Origin: Aldrovandia affinis
Taxonomy: Eukaryota > Chordata > Actinopteri > Notacanthiformes > Halosauridae
Direction of reading: 5' to 3'
Assembly: GCA_029706075.1 (NCBI GenBank)
Contig: JAINUG010000086.1
Location: forward strand, 1,735,060 to 1,799,059
Length of the DNA: 64,000 nt
Part shown: in pieces, positions 17,971-28,940 of the stretch
How positions within the stretch are numbered: the stretch's first letter is position 1
How the letters are laid out: every line of letters begins with the position of its first letter
Notes under the pieces: model-generated
What the model saw: the letters and a program-made list of their open reading frames with translations, nothing else
What the model was told of the DNA's origin: nothing
The model's database searches: none
Made by a program: the position numbers and the translations under genes

Positions 17971-17990
17971 TATATATATATATATATATA
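17971..17990. repeat. (TA)10 microsatellite
   Basis: Pure TA dinucleotide run. Confidence 0.9.
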
Positions 17991-18039
17991 AATAACCTTA
18001 ACACTCATGCAAAAAACGAAAATTCCATTCAGTTGTTAG

Positions 18040-18430
18040 ATAGTAGTCCTCTTCACCACCTTCGCCCAAGGTTTGGCAGCCCAAGACAGCCCTTGATCGT
18101 TCCCATTCCTTTTTCTCCTACTCCGAAGGAAAGGATCAAGTCGGAATTATTCATAAGGCCCGAGTCAGCCGGGTCCTCCCAGAGTGTTTCAAGGTCTTGT
18201 TACAGAAACAACACACGGGTGTCGGAGTAGTCTCGGCCCGACCGTGCCACAGCTCGTGTTTTCTGCAGGGCCCTGCTTACTAAGCCCCGCAGATCCTGAT
18301 GGCTCTCTGAGGAGCGGGGACCTGCTATTGCTCTTGGACGTCCCTGCATTGAAACGGCCTCACATGGTAAACTCACTTTTGCCTATTCAGCAGCCTTGGC
18401 ACAGCTTTCGCTCCGCCTCCAGGGAGCTGT
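18040..18430. promoter_or_regulatory. Candidate conserved non-coding block
   Basis: A GC-richer unique island in AT-rich DNA, with no repeat features and only short open frames (18184-18432) lacking splice signals or domains. The regulatory role is inferred from composition alone. A 5'-UTR exon of a plus-strand gene is an alternative. Confidence 0.2.
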
Positions 18431-18434
18431 GAGG

Positions 18435-18990
18435 TAGAAATGAATTGCCTGATTTATACTTTGGGTGAGCACTGGATCTGTTTAACGATCAGCTGCCCCG
18501 GCTGCTTCGCAGCGCGCACAAGCAAAAAGTTAAAAAAAAGAAGAAAAAAAGCTGCATGTAGGCATTTCGAGGTGTATCGTGGAAGAAACATATTTTTAAA
18601 TCCAAAATAAATGTCAAAAGAGGTGGTCTTGAGCAGGGCAGCTGTGGAAAATATAACTTGCAGTATGTTCCCCATTCAGAAACGCAACAGGGGAGTGCAC
18701 TGTGTTAGCATAAAGTTAACGGAATCCCCAAACCTGCAAATGTACATACATTTCAACTGTAAATTCGGAATAGCTTAACTGAGATTTGTGGCACAATCAA
18801 CACAAACTATATTACTTCATAAAATAAAAAAATAAAACAATGCTGCATTATGGGGTCTGCTTAACCTAACTGAAACAAGAAAGCCATAGCAATAGGCAAG
18901 GGAAATGAAGGCTTGAAATCAGTATACATTTTTAATTAATAGACAACATTTTGTTTATTTTATTTAGCCAAACTAAAATACCTATTGCCT
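18435..18990. other. Non-coding spacer
   Basis: No feature recognised. Confidence 0.4.
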
Positions 18991-18996
18991 TTTATA

Positions 18997-19487
18997 CAGG
19001 TAACTGACAAAATAAAGAAAACACCAACATAAATGTGTATAAACGTAATAGGGTGTTGGGCCACCACGAGCCACCAGAACAGTTTCAGTGCACCTTGGCA
19101 TACATTCTACAAGTATCTGAAACTCTGTTGGATGGATATAACATGATTCTTCCATGAGAAATTCCATAATTGCATTTGTAAAACTCAAAAAGTATTCAAT
19201 TGGGTTGAGATTTGATGACTGAGACAGCCATGACATGGTTTACATTGTTTTCATGCTCATAAAACCATTCAGCAACCACTCGTGCCCTTGTTATCCTGGA
19301 AGAGACCATTCCATCAGGATAGAAATGGTACATCATAGGATGAAGGTGATCACTCAGATCATCAGGGCTTTGTATTTTTTGGTTTTTGTATGGAAATGTA
19401 TGTGTATGGAAATGTACCCCATACCATAACAGAGCTGCCAGAACCCTGTATTTACTCAAGTTTGTCCTTTATTTTGACAGTTACTTA
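18997..19487 (-). mobile_element. Internally deleted Tc1/mariner-like element
   Basis: A 490-bp relic with inverted ends (left CAGGTAACTGACAAAATAAA, right complement TAAGTAACTGTCAAAATAAA) flanked by TA. The minus strand shows the 3' part of a transposase: RARVVAEWFYEHENNVNHVM then SSNLNPIEYF, corresponding to the region between the last two catalytic residues. The 5' half of the element is missing and at least one frameshift is present. Confidence 0.85.
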
Positions 19488-19489
19488 TA

Positions 19490-22170
19490 TACATAAATGT
19501 CTTTCATATTGTTATTGCTATTTGTGATTTATTTAACCAAATGAACAGAACTAAATGATTTGTAGTTTTAATCTTTTTTTTGTGGTTTGTAAAAATGGAC
19601 TTCTCAGGAGGTAGAATTAGAAGTTAGACAATGAGAGATGGAAAACAAATGAGAGTAAAATAAGTTATTAAAATAAGGCTTAAAGTTTTATGCAGGTTAT
19701 TAGGAGGCTGTTTAACATCGATTTTCCTATTTAGTTACATGTTCTGATGTGTGTACTGTGCACCTGCTCTTAAAATGGCAACAGATGTCCTATATCTGTG
19801 GTACGATAAAGACTATAGGATAGAATCCGCACCCATATGGAAATGTTTAATGGAATTAATGGAGACAATGTGAACATGATTACAGTTGATGCACTGGAGG
19901 CCTTTGCTACAGATGGACATAAAAAGTGGCCATTTTCAGAGTCATTTATTGTGAGCAAATGGAAAAGGTTAATGTGTTCAAGCCATTTTCGAGCGTAAAA
20001 GATGGTGGTTAGTGGAAGTCTAGAATAGATCAGATGCAGACACAAAGGAGATATTCGGAAGACAGTTATCAGTTCAAGGGCTGTGGTAAAGCCTGTTTGG
20101 GTATGACGTCATAGATAATGTATCTCAGTTTACATAATTACAATGTTTTGCAGTGCTAAGAACATAGTTAACATACTTTTAAGCATAATAATTTTATTCA
20201 TATGAAAACTGCCCATCTTGCTGTTGTGACTTTATAACTTTGTGCTGTAATATAATGCACCATAAATTGTCTGGTGTAAAGAACATTCTTGTTTGATGCT
20301 TGTATGAAACAACATGGTCTTTTCAAAGGATAGAATTGTAACAATAATATTTTTTATTAGCAGTAGTAGTAGAAGAAGTAGTAGTATTAGTTGAAGTTGT
20401 AGTAGTAGTATTAACATTATTACATCTAAAATTAACATTGTCAGGGGAAATAATTACTTGTGCATAGGGATCAAAAGCAAAATCAAATTAGCAACATTTG
20501 ATTATTAATGCTGCATCTAAAGACTTAGAATAAGGCGGCAAAACCTTCCTGCGTCTTTGTTCTTATCTCTCGTGGAATGCTGATAATCCCCATAAATTAA
20601 TACAGCTTCACTGAGAGAAATAGGAAGCAAGCCTGTAAATCCTGAATTTATTATATTCGAGAGCCTGGGCAATATTGGAACAGGTTGAGGTTTAAAAATA
20701 TTTGGTTTTGAACTTGACTGGAGATCAATGCAGAGAATTTTGTTTTTAAATTTGCGTACCCTCCAAAATAAATAAACAGAAACCAAACCTCCAAAACTCC
20801 CGTAAAATCTCTGCCCCTCTGGTAAAAGTCCTTGAGACTGGATTAAAACGTAGTGCTGTTTAAGGTTACATTTCTGTCCGTGCGTTTTGAGATGTGAAAT
20901 GTAGTTAACATTTTTCCACTTCAGACAGTTGTCCCCTTTTGTTTGATCAATCTGCCTGCCATATGCTTGTCCATAGCTTTGAGTAACACTTTAAGAAAGG
21001 GTTTTGGTTTTCAATCTCTTAAACTATTTATTGCTTACATTATACTATTTACACTACTTACTCTATTTTACATTAATCTGGGTGACCATCAAACTCAAGT
21101 CGCTTTCAAATGTCCAAAAAAGTTACATTTGTTCATACGTTGTATTCAAAGTTTAAAAAAAAGGTATTGCAGTCACAGTAGGCCGAACAGAGGCCTGCAT
21201 CACACAATGTCAGACCACACACTGTACAGAGGAATATGAGTACTGTTCTTCAGTGGAATTATGTTGTTTCTTTTTCTGTGTACTTGATTGAAACACGATT
21301 TAGTCTAGCCGCTGTGGTATAGTTACTTCATTATTTATTGATTGATTGGTTTAAGATTAGAAGGGTTTGAAATGCATTTTTAAATAAATCCAAGTACAGT
21401 GTAATGGTGTTATGTTTTAAAAAAAATGACATTTTGAAAGAAAGCGGTTGGTCCCTCCAGCACAATCTGGTGTGAGTGACATCATTCATGGGACCTGCTT
21501 TTTTACAGCTACACTTCCTGTCCGTTTCTCAGTGTATTGTGTTACTGGACATCATTGATGTAGAACATAATATTTTTACCCTGGGTCCTCCTGGGCTTTG
21601 TGACACACATTGTGTTATATTTGGGTTTCCTGTCTTACAATGCCATTTCTTCACACCACTGTGCAAACGCCTGTCTTGTGATCTTATTGAACACAGGGTC
21701 CTTCCACAGCACTTTGTAATGGTATCAGTACATAAACTGACTAAAAGGCAGTAATTTACAGTACAGGGGGAATTGTTATAGTAGTAGCGCAGCACAGTAA
21801 TGTTACTTATTAGCCACAAATGACTCCTTAATGTCTTATCATTCCCAGATTGTAAGAGCATTATGGTTCAGCATCAACACAGATAGGGAGTGCATTTTTA
21901 TTGTCAATACATTTTTTCCCCCTTGTGCCATTAGGTTTTTGTTTTCCAGATCGCATAAAGGGGAACCTATTTTTTTTCCTTCCTATATAAGGCATCAAGG
22001 CATAACGAGCCACAGGGAGACTGTAAAGCTTGTGAGTTTCCCTGTCGGTGACATGTGATTTATAGACTCCCCCATAATGATTTGAGTGTCGCTAAATCAT
22101 TTTTGCCCATCTGTATTTTTAACCAGCCAGTGTACAGTCTTTATTTGAATGATTTTTTTAAAGTAACTTT
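19490..22170. other. Non-coding, no gene recognised
   Basis: AT-rich unique DNA with a TAG/AAG-type microsatellite at 20358-20410. Several open frames of about 90-110 codons (20943-21239, 21476-21861) show no domain and overlap on opposite strands. Confidence 0.4.
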
Positions 22171-22177
22171 AAAGTAT

Positions 22178-22728
22178 TGTAACGAGCGTGCGAGAAAGAA
22201 TGAGACAGAGTCCAGTAGTAATACAAAAATGACCACGCGAGTAGCCACTTTATTAAAAGAAGTGAAAATTATCCCTGCTCCATACACAGCACAGCTATGG
22301 ATAATATCGGTGGCAAACCTCCGTGTTCCATGCACCGCACAACTACGGAAGATGCCCAAAAAGAACCCTTTTCTGATCAAACGCGTCCTTAAAAGGACAC
22401 GATTTACCATTACCAAAACGCCTTCCGTAGATGTTGTAATTATCAGTAAGTAACAGTTTTCTTCACACTTGGTTTACTGTACACTATTCCCTTGAAACGC
22501 AAGGGACTGCATCATTTACACTAGGCGTACTGGTGGCGGTGGTTTCAACATTAACTCACCGCGACCAGCTAGCTAACACAAATACACAGTTTTAAAACAC
22601 ACACATAAAGGATTAACATAACAGTTTAGCATTTAACCCGGGGGAGACGCTCAACAGAACACTAACGTTCCCTCACAATGCCCCACGCAAACATGTTAAT
22701 GAGGAGCGACCCTCTCAGGATTGCTACA
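22178..22728 (-). mobile_element. Solo LTR
   Basis: A 551-bp stretch that read on the minus strand starts TGTAGCAATCCTGAG and ends GCACGCTCGTTACA, that is TG...CA with imperfect terminal inversion. A polyadenylation signal AATAAA (complement of 22249-22254) lies ~75 bp before its end, as expected for the R/U5 part of an LTR. Flanks GTAT and GTGT could be a decayed 4-bp target duplication. No internal region or second LTR is in the window. The 132-codon open frame overlapping its end is incidental. Confidence 0.6.
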
Positions 22729-22729
22729 G

Positions 22730-23110
22730 TGTTAGGTGTAGGTCGGAATGGGTTTATACTAAATCATTTTGACCCCCGCCCCCCCAGAAAACCTGAATGA
22801 CAGCATAGCGTATGGATGGCACACCGCATATAGAAATGTCACATAGGATACAGAATAGGGCATTTATTTAACCTTTGGCCGATCAGGGTCAGTAATGGCA
22901 TTTATAGCATTGATGCCTGATTGTACTTACTCAGTGAAACCCCTTTCACATCAAACAACACCAGACATGAAAAGTATCTGCTGCCTGCCAAGAAGGGGAG
23001 ATTTTTCCCCCCTTGTCACCTTTCACACCAGAGACCGATTCTGTTTGAATGCCAGCTAATTACCAGTGTGGTACCATTCACATTGCATTAGGCAAAGCTG
23101 CCTTTTACTC
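22730..23110. other. Non-coding spacer
   Basis: Nothing recognised except a TA run starting at 23111. Confidence 0.4.
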
Positions 23111-23125
23111 TATATATATATATAT

Positions 23126-23262
23126 GCATTTAGTAGATGCTTTTATCCAAAGTGACTTACAGTAATGAATTAATGCATTTTTCAGTATATGTGGGCCCCA
23201 ATGGGAATCAAACCCACAACCTAAGCATTGTCAGTGCCATGCTCTACCTACTGAGCCACATT
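23126..23262 (-). repeat. tRNA-derived SINE, full-length
   Basis: On the minus strand it reads a tRNA-like head (TGTGGCTCAGTAGGTAGAGC, containing box A, then GGGTTTGATTCCC as box B), the linker ACATATACTGAAAAATGCAT and the tail GTAAGTCACTTTGGATAAAA-GCATCTACTAAATGC shared with fish LINEs. It is the same family as 60793-60940. Confidence 0.85.
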
Positions 23263-23269
23263 TGTGTAT

Positions 23270-25155
23270 TTAAAGATTTAGATTTCTTTATTCTGCAATG
23301 AGTCTCTGTCAGACAGTTTATCACGCTAACATGAGCCTTTTCCTATAGTACCTGTCAGAAGCAGTTTCGAAAGATCAAACTACTGCAGATAGCTTGCTAG
23401 TCTGCTATGAAACAAAAGGTATATATTACTTCACTAACTCAATTACTCAAACACAAAATTCTGCTTTTGCACACCAGAATGACAAAATTTAGAACAAAAA
23501 ATAACAAAATTCTGCTTTTGCACACCTTTTGCAGACCTGGAATGGGCAAAACGCAAGCAATGTACAGTATTTTGCACTTAGAGATACTCTAATGTACAGT
23601 TTTTGATACTTTTTTTTCATGTCTGGGTAAGCTGACGTGGCATTTTTCATGCTGTGCATTGTTAGCATTTCAGTTAGATATTTAGTTTTTCAGTTAATAA
23701 TTCAGTTTCCTATAAGAATTTAAGTTAGGACATATGTAGGAAACATAGAGATTTCTTATGGTATTGTACTGTACAGTATATTATGGAGAATTAGGAGACT
23801 GTGGGGAGAGGCAGGGCTACTTCTTGCACGCTAAGATAAAACAACATCTGTTTTTTTCTGTGGGGTGCCAAGTCACTATATCTTGATTATGTGAGGTGAT
23901 TATGCCTTAATATATTTATCTATCAATGTCCTTGCTGATTGTTTTCAGCAATTATTGGAATAAATATTAGAATATTTATTTTGCTAGTCTCCCTGCCAGG
24001 ACTAATTGCATTTTCACGGATACATTCGCCTGTAGTCCTCAAACCAGGGCCGCGGAAGCATATAGACTGTGCTGCAGCTGACTGGATAGTTTCAAACAAT
24101 AATGATTTAAGTTAGCTAATTGCAATTAAAGTATTTCCCTGGTATCAAACATAAAGAGAAATCCTCAGACATAACAAAGTTGCTATATGGGTTGTGTTGG
24201 ATTTTTTTAGGGGACATTTTCATGCTTTTTGGAGTATGCTTAGTGGTATCCTATCTGCTCTCGTTCATTTTGGCTATAGTAAGTATTGCTAAAGGAAACA
24301 AAAACTCTGCATCTCACCAAGTAATGGGAATATGCATGAAAAAAACATCTAGACTGATTCTGGTTAGGTCAAAAGTCGATTATGTTGAAAATTCTGGAAT
24401 ACTCCTTTAATGCACAGCTTTAAATGCAGGAAGATTATTTATCTTTCTGTATAGTAAACAGCTTTGAAAGCTTTGGACAGTTTAGAGTTCTGCGTTTTGG
24501 GAATGGATTAAATTGACACCCAGTAAACACATTTTCTACAAAACTAGAACCACTCAGCCATTCCGGTTTGCATGGGGTCATGGGTCCTTGCCCCTGGTCT
24601 CAAGAGTGCCTGTGAGGATTCCTGCACACACAAGGGCACACACGCAGACATGCACATGCAGTCCATGAGCTTGCCTCACACAGGGCCCTGTAACCAAAGG
24701 CCTGCTGGGTAAAGCACGTGTTAGCCCTGATTTAACCGGTGGTTGCATCCCACAACTTTAGCAGCACGTTCCGACCACTTCCTGTTTACATTTGGCAATT
24801 CCGCAACACCATTATTCTTTCTCTTTCCGTTTCTTTTTTCCCCTTTCTGTTGTTTCGGATTGGCACTCAATGTGAACGGGGAATGGACCGAGCATGGTCA
24901 GGCTTGCAGAACGCTGTCCCGCACAACTGGAAATGAGACACTCACAACATCTGATGAATGACACATGAGGAGTTATGGAAAAGACAGATTGCCTTTTTTC
25001 AACTGTGAAAGTACTCTGGGACTGTACAAGATGTTTCCTTTTTTTCGCAATGTTAATATTCTTGGGTTCAGTAAATGTGCCAGTTTGAAAAATTGCCCAG
25101 CTGCACTTGTGTTTGTGTGTTGCCACATTCTTTGAGTCGCGTGTTCCATGTGTGT
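23270..25155. other. Non-coding, no gene recognised
   Basis: A direct repeat of about 20 bp, CAAAATTCTGCTTTTGCACA, occurs at 23453 and 23505. An open frame at 24120-24410 contains a hydrophobic stretch but lacks recognisable homology or splice context. Confidence 0.4.
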
Positions 25156-25160
25156 ATATA

Positions 25161-26320
25161 CACTCAGTGGCCACTTTATTAGGTACACCTTTCTAGTACT
25201 GGTTAGTACCCGCCTTTGCCCCCAGAACAGCCTGAATTCTTTAAGGCATGGATTCAACAAGTGCTGGAAACATTCCTCAGAGATTCTGGTCCATGTTGAC
25301 ATGATAGCATCATGCAGTTGCTGCAGATTTGTTTGCTGCACATTCATGTTGTGAATCTCCCATTCCACCACATCCCAAAGGTGCTCTATTGGACTGAGAT
25401 CTGGTGACTGTGGAGGCCATTGGAGTACTCTGAACTCATTGTCATGTTCGTGGAACCAGTTTGAGATGACATGTGCTTTGTGACATGGCACATTATGCTG
25501 CTGGAAGTAACGATTAGAAGATGGGTAGACTGTGGCCATAAAGGGATGCACATGGTCACCAACAAGACTCAGGTAGGCTGTGGCATTTAAACAATGCTCA
25601 ATTGGTATTAAGGGCCTAATGTGTGCCAAGAAAACATTCCCCACACTATTACACCACCACCACCAGTCTGAACCGTTGACACAAGGCAGGATGGATGCAT
25701 GGATTCATGTTGTTTACTCCAAATTATGACCCTACCATCTGCATATCGCAGCAGAAATCGAGATTCGTCAGATCAGGCAACATTTTTCCAATCTTCAACT
25801 GTCCAGTTTTGGTGAGCCTGTGCCCACTATAGCCTCACTCTTCTATTCTTAGCTGACAGAAGTGGAAGCCAGTGTGGTCTTCTGCTGTTGTAGCCCATCC
25901 ACTTCAAGGTTTGACATGTTGTGCATTCAGAGATGCTCTTCTGCATACCATTGTTGTAACGCGTGGTTATTTGAGTTACTGTCGCCTTCCTGTCAGCTTG
26001 AACCAGTCTGGCCATTCTCTTCTGACCTCCCTCATTAACACATTTTTGCCCACAGAACTGCCACTCACTGGATGTTTTTTGTTTTTCACACAATTCTCTG
26101 TAAACTTTAGAGACTGTTGTGAGTGAAAATCCCATGAGATCATTCCACGGTCAAAGTCACTTAGATCACATTTCTTCCCCATTCTGATTTTTGGTCTGAA
26201 CAACAACTGAACTTATTAACCATGTCTGCATGCTTTTATGCATTGAGTTGCTGCCACATGATTGGCTGATTATATAATTGCATTAATGAGCAGGTGTACA
26301 GGTGTACCTAATAAAGTGAC
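25161..26320 (-). mobile_element. Tc1/mariner-like transposon (DD36E spacing), inactive
   Basis: The left end is preceded by TA and reads CACTCAGTGGCCACTTTATT. The matching right end (complement of 26299-26320, GGTCACTTTATTAGGTACAC) is truncated by or fused into a CA microsatellite. The transposase relic is on the minus strand. It forms the first of three abutting Tc1-type copies. Confidence 0.9.
25180..26206 (-). pseudogene. Tc1-like transposase pseudogene
   Basis: In transcript order: KKCDLSDFDRGMI and the HTH part (26206-25830), then a degenerate SDESRF (about 25770), the frame-shifted PTVQTGGGG region, then the long open frame 25644-24973 with IPIEHCLNATAYL, the second catalytic region QQHNVPCH and SPDLSPIEHLWDVV. 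The catalytic aspartate before N-V-P is replaced by H. A stop sits just before SDESRF and a one-base shift occurs near 25625. From the aspartate position to the glutamate there are 36 residues. Confidence 0.85.
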
Positions 26321-26688
26321 CACACACACACACACATATATATACACACACACAGTACCCTCCAAAATGATTCAGACCCTTAATAAAGGCGAGCAAAGAA
26401 TGCTGTATAAAACAAACTATACAGGTAATGAGCTACAGTGTATGCTCAGAAATGGGACAATTATGTTATTTTATACTAATACAATTACTCAGAGGAAAAT
26501 ATTTTGTTGAACAGGTAATTTGTTTCCCCGAAAAGATTATTCACACCCCTAATAATTATTTTATCCAACAAAAATAAATCTGCATTAACATGCTTCTTTT
26601 TAAAGTTCATCAATAACTAACTTAAGGTTCCACTATTAGGTCAATAATTAAGAAGTTTTAAACCACCGGAACAGTAGTAAACCTTTTT

Positions 26689-27037
26689 TATTTATTTTAT
26701 TTTTTGTTTCAGATTTTTATCCCATTTTTATCCCAATTTGGTAGCAAATTAGACCCACTATTTCTATGTCAATCCCCCCCTAGTAATGTGATTTTGCTGC
26801 CGTAGTCCTGCGACCAGTAGTGACGAAGGATGGCACTCGCCAAGTGTCGACCATACTAAGAGTGGCCTTATGTGCAGTGAACGTCATGTTGGCTTCCCTC
26901 CCCCCTCCCTGGGGCGGACAGCCAATCGCCACCCCTGGTGGCGCTCCCGGCCAGAGCCGACTCTGGCGAGATGGGGAATTAAACCCTGGTCTCCGTGGCC
27001 AGCGTCAAACGTTGTAACCACTGGGCCACGCGGGAGG
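26689..27037 (-). repeat. tRNA-derived SINE inserted in Tc1 element
   Basis: Flanked by a perfect 17-bp target duplication CAGTAGTAAACCTTTTT (26672-26688 and 27038-27054). On the minus strand the head reads GCCTCCCGCGTGGCCCAGTG (box A) with box B GGTTTAATTCC, and the far end is A-rich. The body is homologous to the copy at 40360-40739 but has lost ~20-30 bp internally. Confidence 0.9.
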
Positions 27038-27153
27038 CAGTAGTAAACCTTTTTAAAAGTTTCCAAATCTACCATCAGATGCCACCATGGCAATATGTTT
27101 TTTGAAGGGGCTGCCAGAAAAAAGCCTCTGTTAAGTGTCTGGAGTTTTCTAAA

Positions 27154-27500
27154 TTGAACTCTGATTGGTACCAAGTGTCATGGTCTGATGAGACCAACAT
27201 TGAGCTTTTTGGTTTTGCGTCTACTGGTCCTCTTGTTAAGGTCAATAGTATCATGAACTCCAGAAGATATCTTGGCCAGGAAGCTGAAACTTGGCTGCAA
27301 ATTGATCTTTCAGCAAGACACTGGTCCCAAGCATACCTCAAAATCACCCAAGGAATGGTTAACTGACCGCAAAATGACTGTTTTGCAATGACCATCTCAG
27401 TCTCCAGACTTGAAACGGATGAACAATTTGGCTGAAGGATCTTTCTGAGATTCTGTATGGAGAAATGGTCAAAGATCCCCCCCCAGTATGTTCAACAATC
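27154..27500 (+). pseudogene. Tc1-like transposase fragment
   Basis: WYQVSWSDETNIELFG (first catalytic aspartate region) is followed by a large deletion to QIDLSARHWSQAYLKITQGM (the PKHT-like region) and then degenerate text equivalent to SPDLNP-x-x-LW around 27403-27440. Multiple stops and shifts. The N-terminal part is unrecognisable. Confidence 0.65.
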
Positions 27501-27765
27501 AAAGTAGTGTTATCCTTGAGTGGAGGGTGCACACTATACTGAAAACAGGGATGTGAATAATTCTGATTTCTTTTTGGGGAAAATTATTACTTCCTTAGAC
27601 AAAATCATCTTTTTGAGAAATTGTATTAGTATAAAATAATATAATTGTACCATTTTAAGTGTACAATATACAGTAGCTCATTACCTGTATTGTTTATTTT
27701 ATACATTAATCTTTATCAAGGGTGTGAGTCAATGTCATGCTATATTTTTCATGCCACTAAATATA

Positions 27766-28938
27766 CACTGCCCGTCCCAAAAAAAAGTCACACACTCTAA
27801 TATTTAGTTGGACTGCCTTTAGCTTTGATTAAGGCACGCATTCGCCATGGCATCGTTTCGATAAGCTTCTGCAATGTTACAACATTTATTTCCGTCCAGA
27901 GTTGCATTAATTTTTCGCCAAGATCTTGTATTGATGATGGGAGAGTCGGACCGCTGCGCAAAGTCTTCTCCAGCACATCCCAAAGATTCTCAATGGGGTT
28001 AAGGTCTGGACTCTGTGGTGGCCAATCCATGTGTGAAAATGATGTCTCATGCTCCCTGAACCACTCTTTCACAATTTGAGCCCGATTAATCGTGGCATTG
28101 TCATCTTGGAATATGCCCGTGCCATCAGGGAAGAAAAAATCCATTGATGGAAAAACCTGGTCATTCAGTATATTCAGGTAGTCAGCTGACCTCATTCTTT
28201 GGGCACATAACGTTGCTGAACCTAGACCTGACCAACTGCAGCAACCCCAGATCATAACACTGCCCCCACAGGCTTGTACGGTAGGCACTAGGCATGATGG
28301 GTGCATCACTTCATCCGCCTCTCTTCTTACCCTGATGCGTCCATCACTCTGGAACAGGGTAAATCTGGACTCATCAAACCACATGACCTTCTTCCATTGC
28401 TCCAGAGTCCAATCTTTATGCTCCCTAGCAAATTGAAGCCTTTTTTCCGATTAGCCTCACTGACAAGTGGTTTTCTTAAGGCTACACAGCTGTTTAGTCC
28501 CAATCCCTTGAGTTCCCTTCACATTGTGCGTGTGGAAATGCTCTTACTTTCACTATTAAACATAGCCGTGAGTTCTACTGTTGATTTTTTACGATATGAT
28601 TTCACCAAACGTTTAAGTGATCACCGATCATGATCATTCAAGATTTTTTCAGACCACATTTCTTCCTCGATGTTAACCACTATCCTTCCATGATGGTTCA
28701 GAGTTTAACAGGTGTTTTCTTTTTTCAGGCCAATAATTTGACCCTTCTGAAACAGGATACAGGATATGTCTTCCGACATGGTTGTTTAAGAAATAAGAAG
28801 CTACTCACTGCATCAGTTAGGTTAAATAACTTGTTGCCAGCTAAAACATATTAATCACTGCAGTAATTATCCAATGGAAGGCTCTTACCTATTTGCTTAG
28901 TTAAATCCAGGTGGTGACTTTTTTTTGGCCAGGCAGTG
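27766..28938 (-). mobile_element. Tc1/mariner-like transposon, near full length
   Basis: A 1,173-bp element between TA dinucleotides (27764-27765 and 28939-28940). Inverted ends: left CACTGCCCGTCCCAAAAAAA, right complement CACTGCCTGGCCAAAAAAAA. The transposase is on the minus strand. This is the best preserved of the cluster 25.16-28.94 kb. Confidence 0.93.
27797..28560 (-). pseudogene. Tc1-like transposase, nearly intact catalytic domain
   Basis: The open frame 28384-27797 (195 codons) has all three catalytic positions: [23 protein letters not shown] and [15 protein letters not shown], with 36 residues between the second aspartate and the glutamate. Upstream, [12 protein letters not shown] is joined to it only after a one-base loss in a run of A's near 28443. 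A TGA lies further upstream before RELKGLGLNS. The N-terminal HTH is hard to read. It is an inactivated but relatively recent copy. Confidence 0.88.
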
Positions 28939-28940
28939 TA

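Larger units (their letters stand above)
26353..27760 (+). mobile_element. Tc1/mariner-like transposon, heavily decayed, with nested SINE
   Basis: Extended inverted repeats of about 200 bp are readable. Left words such as ACAGGTAATGAGCTAC (26421) and ATTTTATACTAATACAATT (26467) recur inverted at about 27620-27695. The transposase fragment follows the plus strand. A SINE insertion splits the element. The right end abuts the next Tc1 copy, leaving only a few bases between. Confidence 0.75.

Noticed and set aside
22055-22453. 132-codon plus-strand frame
   Set aside because: Lies across the border of the solo LTR and antisense to it. No domain.
24120-24410. 96-codon frame with a hydrophobic segment, possible membrane protein
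   Set aside because: No homologue recognised, no splice context, AT-rich composition. The hydrophobicity can arise by chance.
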